DNA from: Paramixta manurensis
GTDB lineage: Bacteria > Pseudomonadota > Gammaproteobacteria > Enterobacterales > Enterobacteriaceae
Assembly: GCF_013285385.1 (NCBI RefSeq)
Contig: NZ_CP054212.1
Location: 3,844,001 to 3,908,000 of the forward strand
Length of the DNA stretch: 64,000 bases
Reading direction: 5' to 3'
Below, piece by piece: positions 32,675 to 41,288 of the stretch. A program made the position numbers and the translations under genes. The first letter of the stretch is position 1, and every line of letters starts with the position of its first letter. A model generated the notes under the pieces. The model did no database searches. It saw only the letters and a program-made list of their open reading frames with translations, and was not told the origin of the DNA.

Positions 32675-34807
32675 ATGATAGTGGCCTCTCGAAAATACCT
32701 CTTCTCCCTCTTACCTCTATTTGCTGGCGGTGATGCCATCGCCAGCACCGAGTCATCGGCTGAAGAAAAGAGCATAGTAGTGACCGCCAGCCGGTCCGCC
32801 GCCTCGCTGTGGGACAGTTCGGCTTCGGTACAAGTAATTAACGCTGAAACGATAGAAAACAGCGGTGCCAACACCATCGCCGATCTGTTACGTGATATTC
32901 CCGGCGTGGAGGTGAGCGATGACGGGCTCGCGGGACGCAAGCAAATTCGTATTCGTGGCGAAGCCTCGTCACGCGTATTGGTACTGATCGATGGTCAGGA
33001 GGTCACTTACCAGCGTGCCGGGATGGGGTCCGGTCCAGGTCTGTTGATTGATGACTCTGCGCTCGAACGCATTGAGGTAGTAAAAGGCCCCTGGTCCGTA
33101 CTGTATGGATCGCAGGCGATCGGCGGCGTGGTGAACTTTATCACGCGTAAAGGCGGCGATGCTCCGCTCGCCGGAAGCGTCCGGGCAGTTTATGACAGCG
33201 CAACTAACGGTTGGCGCGAATCTGCCGCTGCATGGGGCAGTCTCGGTCAGTTCGATTACCGCATTAATGGCAGCTACGCCGATCATGGCGATCGTCATAC
33301 ACCTGACGGGCGCTTATCCGATACCCATTTCAGTAACAACGCACAGGGACTGTGGTTAGGTTATACGGTTAACCAACACAAATTCGGCCTTTCGCTGGAC
33401 CGTTATAAATTGGCGACGCAAACCTGGAGTGATGCGGCAGACCTCGCAGAATTCAGTGTTCGTCTGCCAAAACTGGCACGCGAAAAGGTCGGCCTGTTTT
33501 ACGACTACGCCGCGGAAGGACGCTATCTCCGTAAAGTGCATCTGGATGCTTATCAACAGGTATTAGAGCGTAAGTTTGATAACCGCGTCACGGTGATCAC
33601 GCCCAGCGGCAGCCCCCTGATTGGCGATCTTACTATCGCCAACCGCACGCAAACTCATGACAAACAAAATACACGTGGCTTAACGCTACAAAGCGATTTT
33701 GCGCTACCGGGTGATAATGCGCTGATTGTCGGCACGCAATACCAGCAAGACCGCGTCGCGCAAACCGCCAACACTAATACCGCATCTGGCAGTAGTACTG
33801 GCTTCCCCGGCGCGGTTAACTATCAACGCCAGGGCCTGTCGCATAATCATTGGGAACAAAGTAGCCTGGCATTATTTGGTCAAAATGAGTGGGCCATTAA
33901 CGATAACTGGCGTTGGACGCTGGGCGCACGGCAATATTGGCTGGAATCCAAATCACTGGGCGGCAATGAGCATGTGACGCACTCGCTACAAGGCGAATCC
34001 GATGCGCAATACGGCAACCAAACCACCCATGATAAAGCGCTGGTCGCCGCGACCAGCCTGCGCTATTCCGGTTTTAATCACACCTTGCTGCGTATGGGCT
34101 TTGCTCAGGGTTACGTTTACCCCACCATTACGCACCTGTTTGGCATCACTTCCGCTGGCGGCGGCGTCACCTATGGTAACCCTGACCTGGAAGCCGAACA
34201 TTCGAATAACCTTGAATTCGGCGCCCGCTATAACGGCAACCAATGGTTTATTGATAGCGCCCTGTTTTACTCAACCGCCCGCAACTATATCGCTACCCTC
34301 TCCTGCTCCGGCCAGGCGGTTTGTCAGGGGAACCGTGCCTCCTCACGTAGCAACTACCAATATTACGCCAACGTCGATCAGGCAAAAACCTGGGGTATGG
34401 AACTACATGCCGAATATAACGGCTGGCCGGTTTCTCCTTATCTGAGCGGCACGCTACTGCGGCGTGAACTGACGGGAGACAAGGTTAATACCAGGCACAC
34501 CGGCGAACCCACTTTAACCGGACGTTTGGGCGTAAAGCATACCCGCCTGTTTAGCCATTTCGATTTAAGCAGCGATCTGTTTTTACGCGCCGCCTCGGCT
34601 GCAACAGACGACACCGGCGCAACGCGCATTCGCAATCCAGGCTGGTCTACGCTCAATGCAACGTTGAGCAGTCGGTTCGGGGCGGAAGATCGCTATCAGC
34701 TCAGTTTGGATCTGAATAACCTCACCAATCAACGCTATCGAACCGCGCATGAAAGCCTGCCCGCCGCCGGTTTTAACGTGGCAGTCGGCTTTGGCGTGAC
34801 GTTCTGA
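32675..34807 (+). CDS. TonB-dependent outer-membrane receptor
   Basis: A 710-residue outer-membrane receptor. After a signal peptide (about residues 1-23, ending DAIAS) come a TonB-box-like ESIVVTA-type segment (KSIVVTASRS), the plug (LLRDIPGVEVSDDG, RIRGEASSRVLVLIDGQEV, VLYGSQAIGGVVNFITRKG) and a 22-strand barrel ending in NLTNQRYRTAHESLPAAGFN and terminal Phe. The FRAP and NPNL haem motifs of ChuA are replaced by GYVYPTITHLF and NPDLEAE, so it is not a plain ChuA copy. Starts at 32669 (TTG), 32672 (GTG), 32675 (ATG) and 32681 (GTG) are all possible. It opens the haem operon. Confidence 0.88.
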   Translation: MIVASRKYLFSLLPLFAGGDAIASTESSAEEKSIVVTASRSAASLWDSSASVQVINAETIENSGANTIADLLRDIPGVEVSDDGLAGRKQIRIRGEASSRVLVLIDGQEVTYQRAGMGSGPGLLIDDSALERIEVVKGPWSVLYGSQAIGGVVNFITRKGGDAPLAGSVRAVYDSATNGWRESAAAWGSLGQFDYRINGSYADHGDRHTPDGRLSDTHFSNNAQGLWLGYTVNQHKFGLSLDRYKLATQTWSDAADLAEFSVRLPKLAREKVGLFYDYAAEGRYLRKVHLDAYQQVLERKFDNRVTVITPSGSPLIGDLTIANRTQTHDKQNTRGLTLQSDFALPGDNALIVGTQYQQDRVAQTANTNTASGSSTGFPGAVNYQRQGLSHNHWEQSSLALFGQNEWAINDNWRWTLGARQYWLESKSLGGNEHVTHSLQGESDAQYGNQTTHDKALVAATSLRYSGFNHTLLRMGFAQGYVYPTITHLFGITSAGGGVTYGNPDLEAEHSNNLEFGARYNGNQWFIDSALFYSTARNYIATLSCSGQAVCQGNRASSRSNYQYYANVDQAKTWGMELHAEYNGWPVSPYLSGTLLRRELTGDKVNTRHTGEPTLTGRLGVKHTRLFSHFDLSSDLFLRAASAATDDTGATRIRNPGWSTLNATLSSRFGAEDRYQLSLDLNNLTNQRYRTAHESLPAAGFNVAVGFGVTF

Positions 34808-34815
34808 GGCTCACG

Positions 34816-35643
34816 ATGAAGACGCTATTTCTCAGCTTATGGCTCAGCTTCGTCTGCGGCCTGGCACACGCACAGGAGCGCGTGGTGGTGATCGGTGGTT
34901 CGCTGACGGAAATTGTTTATGCATTAGGCGCGGGCGAACGCGTGGTTGGCGTAGATGAAACCTCCCTTTATCCACCGCCAACTGAGGCTTTACCCCACGT
35001 CGGTATCTGGAAGCAGCTCAGCGTTGAAAGTGTGCTCTCACTGCGCCCCACGTTGTTGATTACCTGGCAAGATGCCGAACCGCGCCAGGCGCTGGATACC
35101 CTCGCCGGGCTTGGCGTGCGAGTGGTTACCTTGCCGCGCACGCCCGCCACGCCCGATCGCCTGCTGGAAAACATCCGTACGGTGGCCGAAGCGCTTGCGC
35201 TACGCCCGCGCGGGGAAGCGTTAGCGGCGGATATTGAGCAACGGCTCGCGCAGGTTGCGCAGCGCATCGCCACAGTGAAAACGCCGGTCAGAGTGCTGTT
35301 TTTACTTGCGCCAGGCGGAGGTTCGGCTCAGGTGGCGGGGACCGAGAGTGTAGCGGATGGCATATTGCGGCTGGCAGGCGGTCACAATGTCGCCTCACAA
35401 AAGCAATACGCCAGCTGGGGCGGTGAAGCGATGATCGCCGCCGATCCGCAGGTCATTGTAGTAACACAACAAAGCCCGCAAACCGCCGCTCTCGATAGCC
35501 TGCCCGGTATTCGCCACACCAGCGCCTGGCGCAACGGACGTATCGTCAGCATCGATCAAGCGCTGATTTTAGGTATGGGACCGCGCGTTGCAGATGCGGT
35601 GGAACAGCTTAATCAACGCTTTTATCCGACCTTTCGCGATTAA
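34816..35643 (+). CDS. hmuT: Haemin ABC transporter substrate-binding protein (HmuT/ChuT-like)
   Basis: A 275-residue periplasmic binding protein with a signal peptide cut near AHAQ (residue 20). It has the class III layout: VVVIGGSLTEIVYALGAGE, VGVDETSLYPP with the haem-ligand Tyr of HmuT-type proteins, a long central helix, and GGHNVASQKQYASWGGEAM in the second lobe. It should deliver haem to an inner-membrane permease. The permease and ATPase genes that normally follow (hmuU, hmuV) are not in this operon, so it must use a transporter encoded elsewhere. Confidence 0.88.
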   Translation: MKTLFLSLWLSFVCGLAHAQERVVVIGGSLTEIVYALGAGERVVGVDETSLYPPPTEALPHVGIWKQLSVESVLSLRPTLLITWQDAEPRQALDTLAGLGVRVVTLPRTPATPDRLLENIRTVAEALALRPRGEALAADIEQRLAQVAQRIATVKTPVRVLFLLAPGGGSAQVAGTESVADGILRLAGGHNVASQKQYASWGGEAMIAADPQVIVVTQQSPQTAALDSLPGIRHTSAWRNGRIVSIDQALILGMGPRVADAVEQLNQRFYPTFRD

Positions 35644-35658
35644 AACAGAGACCTTTTT

Positions 35659-36972
35659 ATGACATCACCTGCGATCGATTTAACTGCCTGGTATGCCAAA
35701 ACCGGCGCGCAACCTTTTAGCGAACGCCGGGCAACGATGCCGTGGCGCAGCGCGGTTCCGGTTCCGGCCGAGTCCGTTCAGGAACGCTGGCAGCAACTAC
35801 TCGCTACGCCCGCCCCACCGCGTAAGAGACTGGTTTATCTGCACATTCCTTTTTGCGCGACCCACTGTACCTTTTGCGGCTTTTATCAAAATAGCTACCG
35901 CGCCGAGGCTTGCGCCCGCTATACGGACTATCTGCTGCGCGAGCTGGAATTAGAAGCCCACAGTGCATTGCATCAATCGGCCCCGATCCACGCGATCTAT
36001 TTTGGCGGCGGCACGCCTTCCGCGCTGGCAGCCAGCGATTTGTATCGCATTATTAGCCAGTTACGTCAGACGCTGCCATTAGCGCCGGATTGTGAAATAA
36101 CCCTGGAAGGACGGGTAATGCATTTCGATGAGGAACGCATTTGCGCCAGTCTTGATGCGGGTGCCAACCGGTTTTCTGTCGGTATTCAAACCTTTAACAG
36201 CGCTATTCGTCAACGAATGGGGCGCACTTCCGATGGGGAGCAAGCGCGGCGTTTTATGGAAAGCCTGGTGCGGCATGACCGCGCCTCGGTGGTGTGTGAC
36301 TTGATGTTTGGCCTGCCGGGCCAAGATGCGCAGAGTTGGCAACAGGATCTGGCGATAGTGAAGGAGATTGGGTTGGACGGCGTTGACTTATACGCCCTCA
36401 ATCTGTTGCCTTCCACGCCACTCGGCAAAGCGGTCGCCAACCAACGCGTCACCTTGCCCGATCATCTCGAGCGACGCGATCTCTATCTGATGGGGTGTGA
36501 GGTCTTAGCCGACGCCGGATGGAACCACATCAGCAATAGCCACTGGGCGCGTACCACCCGCGAGCGTAATTTATATAACTTGTTGATTAAACAGGGAGCT
36601 GATTGTCTGGCGCTAGGCTCGGGCGCAGGCGGCTCACTCAATGGCTATGCATGGATGGTTGAACGTAATCTGGAGCGCTACTACCAGGCAATCGACCAAC
36701 AACAGAAGCCGCTGATGATGCTGATGGAAAGCCCCGGCAATGACAGCCGCTGGCACCACCAGTTGCAGGCCGGTATTGAAGTAGGACGCGTCCCTCTCAA
36801 CCAACTCACCGACCATGCCGCGACGTTGCAGCCACTGTTAGATCAGTGGCACCACGCCGGTCTAACGCGCGATACCTCGCACTGTCTGCGGCTAACCCGT
36901 GAAGGGCGTTACTGGGCCAGTAATCTTCTGCAGGCGTTGCAACAGTTAATCCCGCTTTTAAACACCAAATAA
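35659..36972 (+). CDS. hutW: HutW/ChuW, anaerobic haem-degrading radical SAM methyltransferase
   Basis: A 437-residue HemN-like radical SAM enzyme. The cluster motif CxxxCxxC is in FCATHCTFCGFYQN (about residues 69-82), followed by AIYFGGGTPSAL and the SAM-binding blocks FSVGIQTFNS and DLMFGLPGQDAQSW. ChuW breaks the porphyrin ring without oxygen and frees iron. The N-terminal 45 residues and the C-terminal domain follow the HutW pattern rather than HemW. It lies between the haem-binding protein and hutX. Confidence 0.92.
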   Translation: MTSPAIDLTAWYAKTGAQPFSERRATMPWRSAVPVPAESVQERWQQLLATPAPPRKRLVYLHIPFCATHCTFCGFYQNSYRAEACARYTDYLLRELELEAHSALHQSAPIHAIYFGGGTPSALAASDLYRIISQLRQTLPLAPDCEITLEGRVMHFDEERICASLDAGANRFSVGIQTFNSAIRQRMGRTSDGEQARRFMESLVRHDRASVVCDLMFGLPGQDAQSWQQDLAIVKEIGLDGVDLYALNLLPSTPLGKAVANQRVTLPDHLERRDLYLMGCEVLADAGWNHISNSHWARTTRERNLYNLLIKQGADCLALGSGAGGSLNGYAWMVERNLERYYQAIDQQQKPLMMLMESPGNDSRWHHQLQAGIEVGRVPLNQLTDHAATLQPLLDQWHHAGLTRDTSHCLRLTREGRYWASNLLQALQQLIPLLNTK

Positions 36973-37006
36973 TGTTAATTATTAACCTATTACAAGGAAC
37001 AAGCCG

Positions 37007-37498
37007 ATGACCGCTTTATCACTCTCTGACCTGATGCAAACGCAGCCGGATGGCACCCTGGAAAGTATCGCCCAACGTTACCAAACCTCATTGCTGGAAG
37101 TGGTCAAACTGGTTCCCGACCATACGCTGGTCCCCGGCAGCCGGTTCGATACCGTTTGGGATGCGATTACCACCTGGGGACAAGTGACAACATTGGTGCA
37201 TACTGCCGATGTGATCCTTGAGTTTAGCGGCGAGTTGCCCAGCGGTTTTCATCGTCACGGTTTTTTTAACTTACGCGGTAAAAACGGCCTTAGCGGGCAC
37301 ATTAAAGCGGAAAATTGCCACGCGATCGCGCTGATCGAGCGTAAGTTTATGGGAATGGATACCGCCTCGGCGCTGTTTTTTAACGCGGCGGGCGAAGCGA
37401 TGTTCAAGATTTTTATCGGGCGCGATAGCCATCGGCAACTATTAGGCGATCAACTCGCGGCGTTTAGAGCGCTCAGCGCCCAGCTAAAAGAGGAATAA
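37007..37498 (+). CDS. hutX: HutX/ChuX, cytosolic haem carrier
   Basis: A 163-residue protein matching HutX/ChuX, with GTLESIAQRYQTSLLEVVKL, the core GSRFDTVWDAITTWGQVTTL and GFFNLRGKNGLSGHIKAEN. The family binds haem in the cytosol and hands it to degrading enzymes such as HutW. AAGGA lies before the ATG. It is followed after one base by the ChuY-like gene. Confidence 0.92.
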   Translation: MTALSLSDLMQTQPDGTLESIAQRYQTSLLEVVKLVPDHTLVPGSRFDTVWDAITTWGQVTTLVHTADVILEFSGELPSGFHRHGFFNLRGKNGLSGHIKAENCHAIALIERKFMGMDTASALFFNAAGEAMFKIFIGRDSHRQLLGDQLAAFRALSAQLKEE

Positions 37499-37499
37499 T

Positions 37500-38114
37500 A
37501 TGCAAACCTGGTTACTGTTTGGCGCCGGCGGTCAAGGCGTTGGCGCTTGCGTGTTGGAACTGGCGCAACAGGAGGCACGCCCGGTGGTCGCGCTGGTACG
37601 GAATACTGAGGCGGTGCAACGCCTCAGCGCACGCGGCGTTAAGGTGATACAAGGCGATGCCTGCGATCCCGCCGCTGTTGAACGTGTCTGTCAGTTGGCC
37701 GGTTCAGCAGCGGCAATAATATCTACGCTCGGCGGTACAGACGATTATTTGGCGCATCGCACAGTGATTGATAGTGCGGTTAATCACGCTATCTCACGGA
37801 TGGTTATGGTGACCTCACTGGGCTGCGGAGATAGCTGGCCCACCTTATCGCCACGCGCGAAAGCGGCGTTTGGCGCAGCGGTGCGCGAAAAGTCATTGGC
37901 GGAAGTCTGGCTACAAACCAGCCCATTAGACTATGCCATTTTGCGCCCCGGCGGTTTACTTAACGGCGAGAGCAGCGGTAATGCGCGTTGTTATCAACAG
38001 CAGGAAGTTCATGGAATGGTCAATCGCCAAGATGTTGCGCTGACTATTCAGGCGTTGCTTGAACAGCCGCGGCTGAATAATCAGGTTTATAGTCTGGTTG
38101 ATCCTACGCTGTGA
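37500..38114 (+). CDS. chuY: ChuY-like NAD(P)H-binding protein
   Basis: A 204-residue Rossmann protein with LFGAGGQGVGACVLELA (residues 6-22), IISTLGGTDDY and VMVTSLGCGDSW. It belongs to the atypical SDR/NmrA-like group and corresponds to ChuY, reported to reduce the product of ChuW (anaerobilin reductase). It is the last gene of the haem operon and is followed by a hairpin at 38122. Confidence 0.87.
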   Translation: MQTWLLFGAGGQGVGACVLELAQQEARPVVALVRNTEAVQRLSARGVKVIQGDACDPAAVERVCQLAGSAAAIISTLGGTDDYLAHRTVIDSAVNHAISRMVMVTSLGCGDSWPTLSPRAKAAFGAAVREKSLAEVWLQTSPLDYAILRPGGLLNGESSGNARCYQQQEVHGMVNRQDVALTIQALLEQPRLNNQVYSLVDPTL

Positions 38115-38121
38115 TGCATTG

Positions 38122-38144
38122 AAGGGGCCACACTGATGGCCCTT
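38122..38144 (+). terminator. Hairpin at the end of the haem operon
   Basis: Stem AAGGGGCCA / TGGCCCTT with one unpaired G and a 6-base loop, 7 bases behind chuY. Confidence 0.55.
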
Positions 38145-38444
38145 AACCCGCTCGCCGGTAGAATGTAAGAAACGCCGTTGCATTACAGGCATCAAAAAGA
38201 ACAGAAAGCGCTCATCTATTAATCATAACCTTCCACGCCCCAGAGAAATATCCTTTCCACACGCAAATAAATAATAATATTTTTTAGCGATCGCCATCAC
38301 ACTTAATTTTCCAAGCGGTTATTTTCACTTACCGATATTTATTTTCAGCTACTCCATACCCTCTGAAATTTATTTACTTCTTTACTTTCTTATTCGCAAA
38401 AGAATAACGTTTAATAAATTCACTCTTTTTAAAAGGACCACAAT
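38145..38444. other. AT-rich promoter region of the sugar-acid operon
   Basis: About 300 bases, strongly AT-rich from 38255 on, without a gene. It should carry the promoter of the 6-phosphogluconate-dehydrogenase-like operon; no clear operator was identified. Confidence 0.5.
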
Positions 38445-39350
38445 ATGAAACTGGGTTTTATTGGCCTGGGCAAGATGGGCGGCGCGATGGTTTTACGTTT
38501 AAAACAGGCCGGTCACGAAGTCATCGCAATTGATCGCGAACCTGGCGCGCTGGCGGAGGCGCAAAATCAAGGCATTAATGTCGCGTCCAGTATCGAAGAG
38601 GCTATCGCGCTATTGCCCGCGCCGCGCACGCTGTGGGTAATGACGCCGCCCGGGCAAGCCACTGAAAACGTCATGCTCTCCCTGCAGTCACTACTCAGTG
38701 CCGGTGATACCGTCATTGACGGCGGTAACTCCGATTTTCGCGATACGGTTCGCCGGGCAAAAAACCTAAATGAACAAGGTATTACGCTGGTAGACGCCGG
38801 AGTAAGTGGTGGTACACAGGGCGCACGCGAAGGTTGTGGTCTGCTGGTTGGCGCCACGCCTGAAGTATTTGAGCGCTTAACGCCTTTGTTTACCGCGCTG
38901 GCCGCGCCTAATGCCTGGGCTCGGGTGGGCAATAGCGCCGCCGGTCACTTTACCAAAGCGGTACATAACGGTGTCGAATACGCGTTGATGCAAGCCTACG
39001 GTGAAGGCTATGAACTATTGATGGCGTCGGATATTGAGGTCGACGTGCTAGCAACGCTGGAAGCCTGGCAGAACGGCTGCTCAATTCGCTCCCATCTGTT
39101 GGAGAAACTGGTGGAAGCGTTAAAACCCGATGCCACGCTAACCGGTATTAAAGGTTACGCCGCCGATTCAGGCATGGGCCGCTGGACAGTAGAAGAAGCC
39201 ATCCGGCTACGTGTCCCTACGCCTGCGATTAGCGCCGCGCTACAAGCCCGTTTCAGCTCACAACAAGAAGACTCGCCAACCCTGAAAAGCATCGCCGCCC
39301 TGCGCGGTGTGATTGGCGGACACGCCGTGAAACGCAGCGGAGGGCAGTAA
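38445..39350 (+). CDS. 6-phosphogluconate dehydrogenase (decarboxylating), short NAD-type
   Basis: A 301-residue dehydrogenase of the GntZ/YqeC type. It has the N-terminal GFIGLGKMGGAMVLRLKQAG, the signature VIDGGNSDFRD, the active-site GVSGGTQGAREGCGLLVG and FTKAVHNGVEYALMQAYGEG with the catalytic Lys and Asn. It is shorter than the 470-residue Gnd. It should oxidise a 6-phosphoaldonate to a pentulose 5-phosphate plus CO2. It is the first gene of an operon with an HxlB-like isomerase, an MFS transporter and a gluconokinase-like gene, giving an alternative gluconate (or related aldonate) route. Confidence 0.88.
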   Translation: MKLGFIGLGKMGGAMVLRLKQAGHEVIAIDREPGALAEAQNQGINVASSIEEAIALLPAPRTLWVMTPPGQATENVMLSLQSLLSAGDTVIDGGNSDFRDTVRRAKNLNEQGITLVDAGVSGGTQGAREGCGLLVGATPEVFERLTPLFTALAAPNAWARVGNSAAGHFTKAVHNGVEYALMQAYGEGYELLMASDIEVDVLATLEAWQNGCSIRSHLLEKLVEALKPDATLTGIKGYAADSGMGRWTVEEAIRLRVPTPAISAALQARFSSQQEDSPTLKSIAALRGVIGGHAVKRSGGQ

Positions 39351-39351
39351 A

Positions 39352-39894
39352 ATGACCGCGTTAAATGTTAAACCGCAATTAACCCGCGTAGTGGAGGAAT
39401 TATCGGCCATGGCCGAGGCGTTGGATGCCACCCAATTGGCAACGCTGGCGGAAAATATTGACCGCGCGCCCCGGCTGTTCTTTAGCGGACAGGGGCGTTC
39501 GGGGCTGATGATTAAAGCTATCACCATCCGCCTGATGCATATCGGATTACAGGTCTACGTTGCCGGTGAGAGCAATACGCCAGCGATTGGTCACGGCGAT
39601 CTCCTGGTTGCGGTCTCCTCTTCCGCCAAAACGCAAACCACGCTGTCCCATATTCGGGCAGCGCGCCAGGCCGGTGCCAAAGTGGCGTTAATCAGCGCCA
39701 AACCGGCGCCTGAAGTGGAGACCGATATCGCGCTTTATCTTCCGGCACGCGTTAGCGTCATGACCGATCAGCATGCCGGTTCGTTATTTGAACAAACTCT
39801 TTTGATTATCGGCGATGCAATCGCCCGCTTAATTCAACAACGGCGCGGTGAGACTGACGCCAATCTGGATAAACGCCACGCGAATTTGCAGTAA
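39352..39894 (+). CDS. 6-phospho-3-hexuloisomerase-like SIS protein (HxlB-like)
   Basis: A 180-residue single-SIS-domain protein with RLFFSGQGRSGLMIKAITIRL and the following VYVAGESNTPAIGHGDLLVAVSSS pattern of HxlB. HxlB turns 3-hexulose-6-phosphate into fructose-6-phosphate after HxlA has joined formaldehyde to ribulose-5-phosphate. No hxlA is present in the operon. The gene starts one base after the dehydrogenase stop with GGAGGG nearby. It may isomerise another phosphorylated ketose made by the pathway. Confidence 0.82.
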   Translation: MTALNVKPQLTRVVEELSAMAEALDATQLATLAENIDRAPRLFFSGQGRSGLMIKAITIRLMHIGLQVYVAGESNTPAIGHGDLLVAVSSSAKTQTTLSHIRAARQAGAKVALISAKPAPEVETDIALYLPARVSVMTDQHAGSLFEQTLLIIGDAIARLIQQRRGETDANLDKRHANLQ

Positions 39895-39968
39895 CTTTTT
39901 TTACCCTACAGCCGAACGCGCCAGCGTTCGGTCATCATTACTTCAATAATAAAATACCAGAGGAAGTT

Positions 39969-41288
39969 ATGAACCAGACACTCTCGCACAATATGTCAGG
40001 TGACGATGTTCACAGCATTGAACACTCGACGATTAAAAAAATGCGCTGGAAACTTATTCCCTTTCTATTAATTTTGTATGCCATCGCCTATTTAGATCGT
40101 ACCAATATTAGCTATGCCGCATTACAAATGAATAGCGAGTTAGGTATTGCCCCCGGTCAATTTGGCATGATCGCCAGTATCTTCTTTATTGGTTATTTTA
40201 TTTTTGAAGTGCCCAGCAATATCGCACTGCATCGCTTCGGCGCACGTAAATGGATTGCCCGCATCCTGATTACATGGGGCGCGGTAGCGGTGGCAACGGC
40301 TTTTGTCACCAGCATTACGCATATCTATATTTTACGTTTCTTATTGGGAGCGGCAGAAGCCGGGTTCTTTCCAGGCATCGCTTTTTATCTGACGTTTTGG
40401 TTCCCGCGACGCCACCGCGCAGGCGCAATGGCGACCTTTTTCCTCGCACAAATTGCCTGTAACTGCATTGGCGCGCCATTAAGCGGCTTGATCATGGATC
40501 ATGTGAGCGGTTTTGGCTTTTCTGGCTGGCGTTGGATGATCTTACTGGAAGGCTTACCGGCTATCCTGTTAGGTATCGCCACGCTGTTTGTCCTGCGTGA
40601 TAGCCCGCAAGATGTAGCCTGGCTGAACGCCGATGAGAAGAAGTGGATAAAAGAAGACCTGGAACAAGAAACCAAAAATTCGCCGCCCACCGAATTACGT
40701 TGGTGGAAGATTTTAGCCAATAAACATGTGTTGTATTTAGCCATTACCTATGTCTGGATCGTCATGGCGATTTACGGCATTACCTTCTGGATGCCGACGT
40801 TGATTAAAGGTTTTCAGAATCACTTTTCGAATACGGTCATCGGCTTTCTGGTGGTGATCCCCACTTTAGTGGGCGGCGTAGCGATGCTGGTTAACGGCTG
40901 GCACTCTGATAAAACCATGGAGCGTAAATGGCATGTCGTCACCGTGGTATTAATTGGCGCGTTGGGGATGTTTTTACTGGCAATGACCACGAACACTTGG
41001 CTTTCAATGCTCTGGCTGTGCCTGATCTCGGTCGCCGCGTATGGCTATATTGCGGTGTGGTGGACCATTCCAACCGCTTTCCTGACCGGCCTCTCTGCGG
41101 CGGTTGGCCTCGCGGCAATTAACTCGGTCGGCAATCTGGGCGGTTTCTTCGGCCCGTGGATTGTCGGTATGCTGGTTGACTGGACCGGTACGCCACGCGC
41201 GGGCTTATTGTTCCTTTGCGCCTCATTTTTAATTGGCGCAGTGATGCTGGCTCTATTCCGTGCCCCCACTAAAAACCAAGGCGTGTAG
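39969..41288 (+). CDS. MFS transporter, anion:cation symporter type
   Basis: A 439-residue permease with about 12 membrane segments and the typical start LLILYAIAYLDRTNISYA of the sugar-acid (GudP/phthalate-type) ACS family, then GYFIFEVPSNIALHRFGARK and AAEAGFFPGIAFYLTFWFP. It probably imports the aldonate used by the surrounding kinase and dehydrogenase. GAGGA precedes the ATG, and the stop adjoins the kinase start directly. Confidence 0.88.
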   Translation: MNQTLSHNMSGDDVHSIEHSTIKKMRWKLIPFLLILYAIAYLDRTNISYAALQMNSELGIAPGQFGMIASIFFIGYFIFEVPSNIALHRFGARKWIARILITWGAVAVATAFVTSITHIYILRFLLGAAEAGFFPGIAFYLTFWFPRRHRAGAMATFFLAQIACNCIGAPLSGLIMDHVSGFGFSGWRWMILLEGLPAILLGIATLFVLRDSPQDVAWLNADEKKWIKEDLEQETKNSPPTELRWWKILANKHVLYLAITYVWIVMAIYGITFWMPTLIKGFQNHFSNTVIGFLVVIPTLVGGVAMLVNGWHSDKTMERKWHVVTVVLIGALGMFLLAMTTNTWLSMLWLCLISVAAYGYIAVWWTIPTAFLTGLSAAVGLAAINSVGNLGGFFGPWIVGMLVDWTGTPRAGLLFLCASFLIGAVMLALFRAPTKNQGV

